This document shows, piece by piece, positions 31,921-33,006 of a DNA stretch of 33,006 nt (position 1 is its first letter; every line of letters begins with the position of its first letter). Origin of the DNA: an uncultured Acidobacteriota bacterium (GTDB lineage: Bacteria; Acidobacteriota; JAAYUB01); NCBI GenBank assembly GCA_937925645.1, contig CALAMB010000133.1, forward strand, positions 1 through 33,006, in the 5' to 3' direction. Under the pieces are notes generated by a model. That model saw nothing but the letters and a program-made list of their open reading frames with translations. It searched no databases and was not told the DNA's origin. The position numbers were made by a program, and so were the translations under genes.

Positions 31921-32199
31921 ATGGAAAAGAAGCAACTCATGCCTTACGGAACAAACGTTCTCATTTGGCTGGGCCTGCTGGTGCTCACCGGAACCCTCAT
32001 GGTCGTTGCCGGTCTGCGTTACGGCCGATGGAGCATCATGGCGACAATCACCATCGCCACGGTGCAAGGGTTGCTGATCCTGCACCAATTCATGAAACTG
32101 AAACGGGAGGGACGCCTGCTTAAGATCATGCTCTCCCTGGCCCTGCTCACCTTGAGCGTCATCATGGTGCTGACCTTTGCCGGCGTTGTGATCCAATGA
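31921..32199 (+). CDS. caa3-type cytochrome c oxidase subunit IV
   Basis: A 92-residue protein with three hydrophobic helices (about 9-32, 36-57 and 67-91), matching the small subunit IV (CtaF/COX4-prokaryotic) of caa3 oxidases. The second helix contains the typical TVQGLLILHQFMKL followed by a basic patch. The ATG at 31921 is preferred because GAGG lies 9 bases upstream; in-frame GTG 31906 and ATG 31912 lack spacing for a ribosome site. It starts 12 bases after subunit III, so both belong to one operon. Subunit IV assists oxidase assembly and has no redox centre. Confidence 0.85.
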   Translation: MEKKQLMPYGTNVLIWLGLLVLTGTLMVVAGLRYGRWSIMATITIATVQGLLILHQFMKLKREGRLLKIMLSLALLTLSVIMVLTFAGVVIQ

Positions 32200-32206
32200 G
32201 GTGACA

Positions 32207-32287
32207 ATGCGCCTCCCGGGCTTCTGTCAGCACCTCGGGTGTCCACCCGGTTTCTCCTGCGGATTACAGGTAGGCCTGTGGGGCTGA
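32207..32287 (+). CDS. Possible 26-residue cysteine-containing micro-ORF
   Basis: A small ORF 7 bases after the subunit IV stop, with GAGG (32198-32201) 5 bases before its ATG. The peptide has three cysteines (positions 7, 12, 18) and a GCPPGFSCG segment, with no membrane helix. The spacing and ribosome site are as good as those of the neighbouring genes, but so short an open frame could occur by chance. The rest of the 153-base gap (32288-32352) shows nothing clear. Confidence 0.25.
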   Translation: MRLPGFCQHLGCPPGFSCGLQVGLWG

Positions 32288-32352
32288 CATGCTGTTGCTG
32301 GAGCGATCGCGGGTTTTGCCTTGAATTGAATGCGTAACAGGGGTTCATCGTA

Positions 32353-33006
32353 ATGGACATCTTGAAGGACATGCTGCTGCCGCCGGGCGTCGAACACCTC
32401 CAGCTACTGCCGGTGCTCATCGTCTTCATGCTCTGGGTGCACCTGCCCTTCGCCGGCATCGCCTGGATCTGCAACCTGCTGTCGCTGGTGTTCTGGCGGC
32501 GCGACCCCGCGGCGGCCCGGGATCTGGGCCGGGTGGCGCCCATCACGTGGAGCACCGTCGGCATCTTCGTGGTGCTGCCTCTGGCCAGCCTCCTCTTTCT
32601 CTTCCAGCACTACCTCTACGGGGAGTCGGTGCCCGTGGGCAGTTACATCCTGCGCCTCGCTCCGGCCATCGTCCTCGGCTTCCTGCTGCTGGCGCTGGGC
32701 CAGCGTCGCCAGCAGGCCGCGTTCGTCGCCGCCGGCTCGGCACTGCTGGCGGGCGGCTACTTCTTCTTCTCCAGCGTCATGAACCTGGTCTTCACCCCGG
32801 AGAAGTGGCCGTTCATCTCACGGCCCGTGCCGGACGTCTTCTCCGTGACTGTGGTTGCCCATTTCAAGGTGTTCTGCGTGCTCGCCGTCCTGCTGGCGGG
32901 CGCCGCCATCCTGTTCTTTCTGTTCCGGTGGCCGGAGAAGCGACTGCCCGCCGACGCGCCCCACGCCGAGACGTTCCGGCGCATGGCGCTGGCCATGGTG
33001 GCCGGC
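32353..33006 (+). CDS. Polytopic membrane protein of unknown function, incomplete at window end
   Basis: The frame is open from ATG 32353 to the end of the window (218 codons), so the gene is truncated by the edge. At least five membrane helices are seen (about 17-48, 66-88, 95-115, 120-145 and 167-195). There are histidines within or next to helices: H15 and H30 near helix 1, H89 after helix 2, and one in VVAHFKVFC at helix 5. These could ligate haem. The layout is loosely reminiscent of cytochrome bd- or b-type membrane subunits with a C-terminal extension, but I cannot identify it. AGGGG lies about 10 bases before the ATG. Position after oxidase subunits III and IV suggests a respiratory role. 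Confidence 0.6.
   Translation, partial: MDILKDMLLPPGVEHLQLLPVLIVFMLWVHLPFAGIAWICNLLSLVFWRRDPAAARDLGRVAPITWSTVGIFVVLPLASLLFLFQHYLYGESVPVGSYILRLAPAIVLGFLLLALGQRRQQAAFVAAGSALLAGGYFFFSSVMNLVFTPEKWPFISRPVPDVFSVTVVAHFKVFCVLAVLLAGAAILFFLFRWPEKRLPADAPHAETFRRMALAMVAG

Overview
The window looks like part of a high-GC chromosome from an Acidobacteriota-type bacterium. The best lineage clue is the secreted VWFA-related protein at 27712-28731, which has the architecture typical of the acidobacterial VWFA family. Supporting clues are the trypsin-like secreted protease with an Ig-like tail, the caa3-type oxidase subunits, and Tat/Sec-exported redox proteins. The placement rests on family recognition only. 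No rRNA, tRNA, CRISPR array, insertion sequence or phage gene was seen, and no gene-free stretch exceeds 300 bases.

Layout. (1) 1-2573: the 3' end of holA, a small unknown gene, an RlmI-type rRNA methyltransferase and an HD hydrolase. (2) 2632-7201: a tightly overlapping nickel-hydrogenase maturation operon in the order hypA-hypB-hypF-hypC-hypE. hypD is absent and no hydrogenase subunit is nearby. (3) 7249-9063: a long-chain acyl-CoA synthetase, then a strong hairpin shared with the converging gene. (4) 9096-10952 (-): a secreted trypsin-fold protease, with an AT-rich upstream region that carries a perfect CRP-type palindrome. (5) 11213-15133: an internally deleted aroA (EPSP synthase) remnant, intact aroC, and a secreted beta-propeller protein. 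(6) 15194-20743: tex, two small unknown minus-strand genes, a TPR protein and full-length dsbD. (7) 30813 down to 20837 (-): moxR, DUF58 and VWFA genes, followed by an AmmeMemoRadiSam cluster (exported Memo-AMMECR1 fusion, exported DUF362 protein, radical SAM enzyme). That cluster is start/stop-coupled to a LarA-type nickel-pincer racemase, a GlcD-type flavin oxidase and a small cysteine-rich protein. (8) 30917-33006 (+): a promoter, a 61-codon leader ORF, caa3 oxidase subunits III and IV, and an incomplete polytopic membrane protein.

How the parts fit. The most interesting block is 20837-27658. The Memo-AMMECR1 fusion has a Sec signal peptide, and the DUF362 protein and the radical SAM enzyme both begin with twin-arginine leaders. 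This suggests an AmmeMemoRadiSam system acting outside the cytoplasm. Downstream in the same apparent transcript are a racemase with all the LarA catalytic residues and a D-2-hydroxyacid oxidase. The racemase and oxidase together could interconvert and oxidise lactate or a related 2-hydroxy acid. What the exported Amr proteins do for that pathway, if anything, is unknown. The DsbD reductant pump encoded nearby could supply electrons to periplasmic thiol proteins. The aroA remnant and the missing hypD are two gaps in otherwise intact pathways; a full-genome check would show whether complete copies exist elsewhere.
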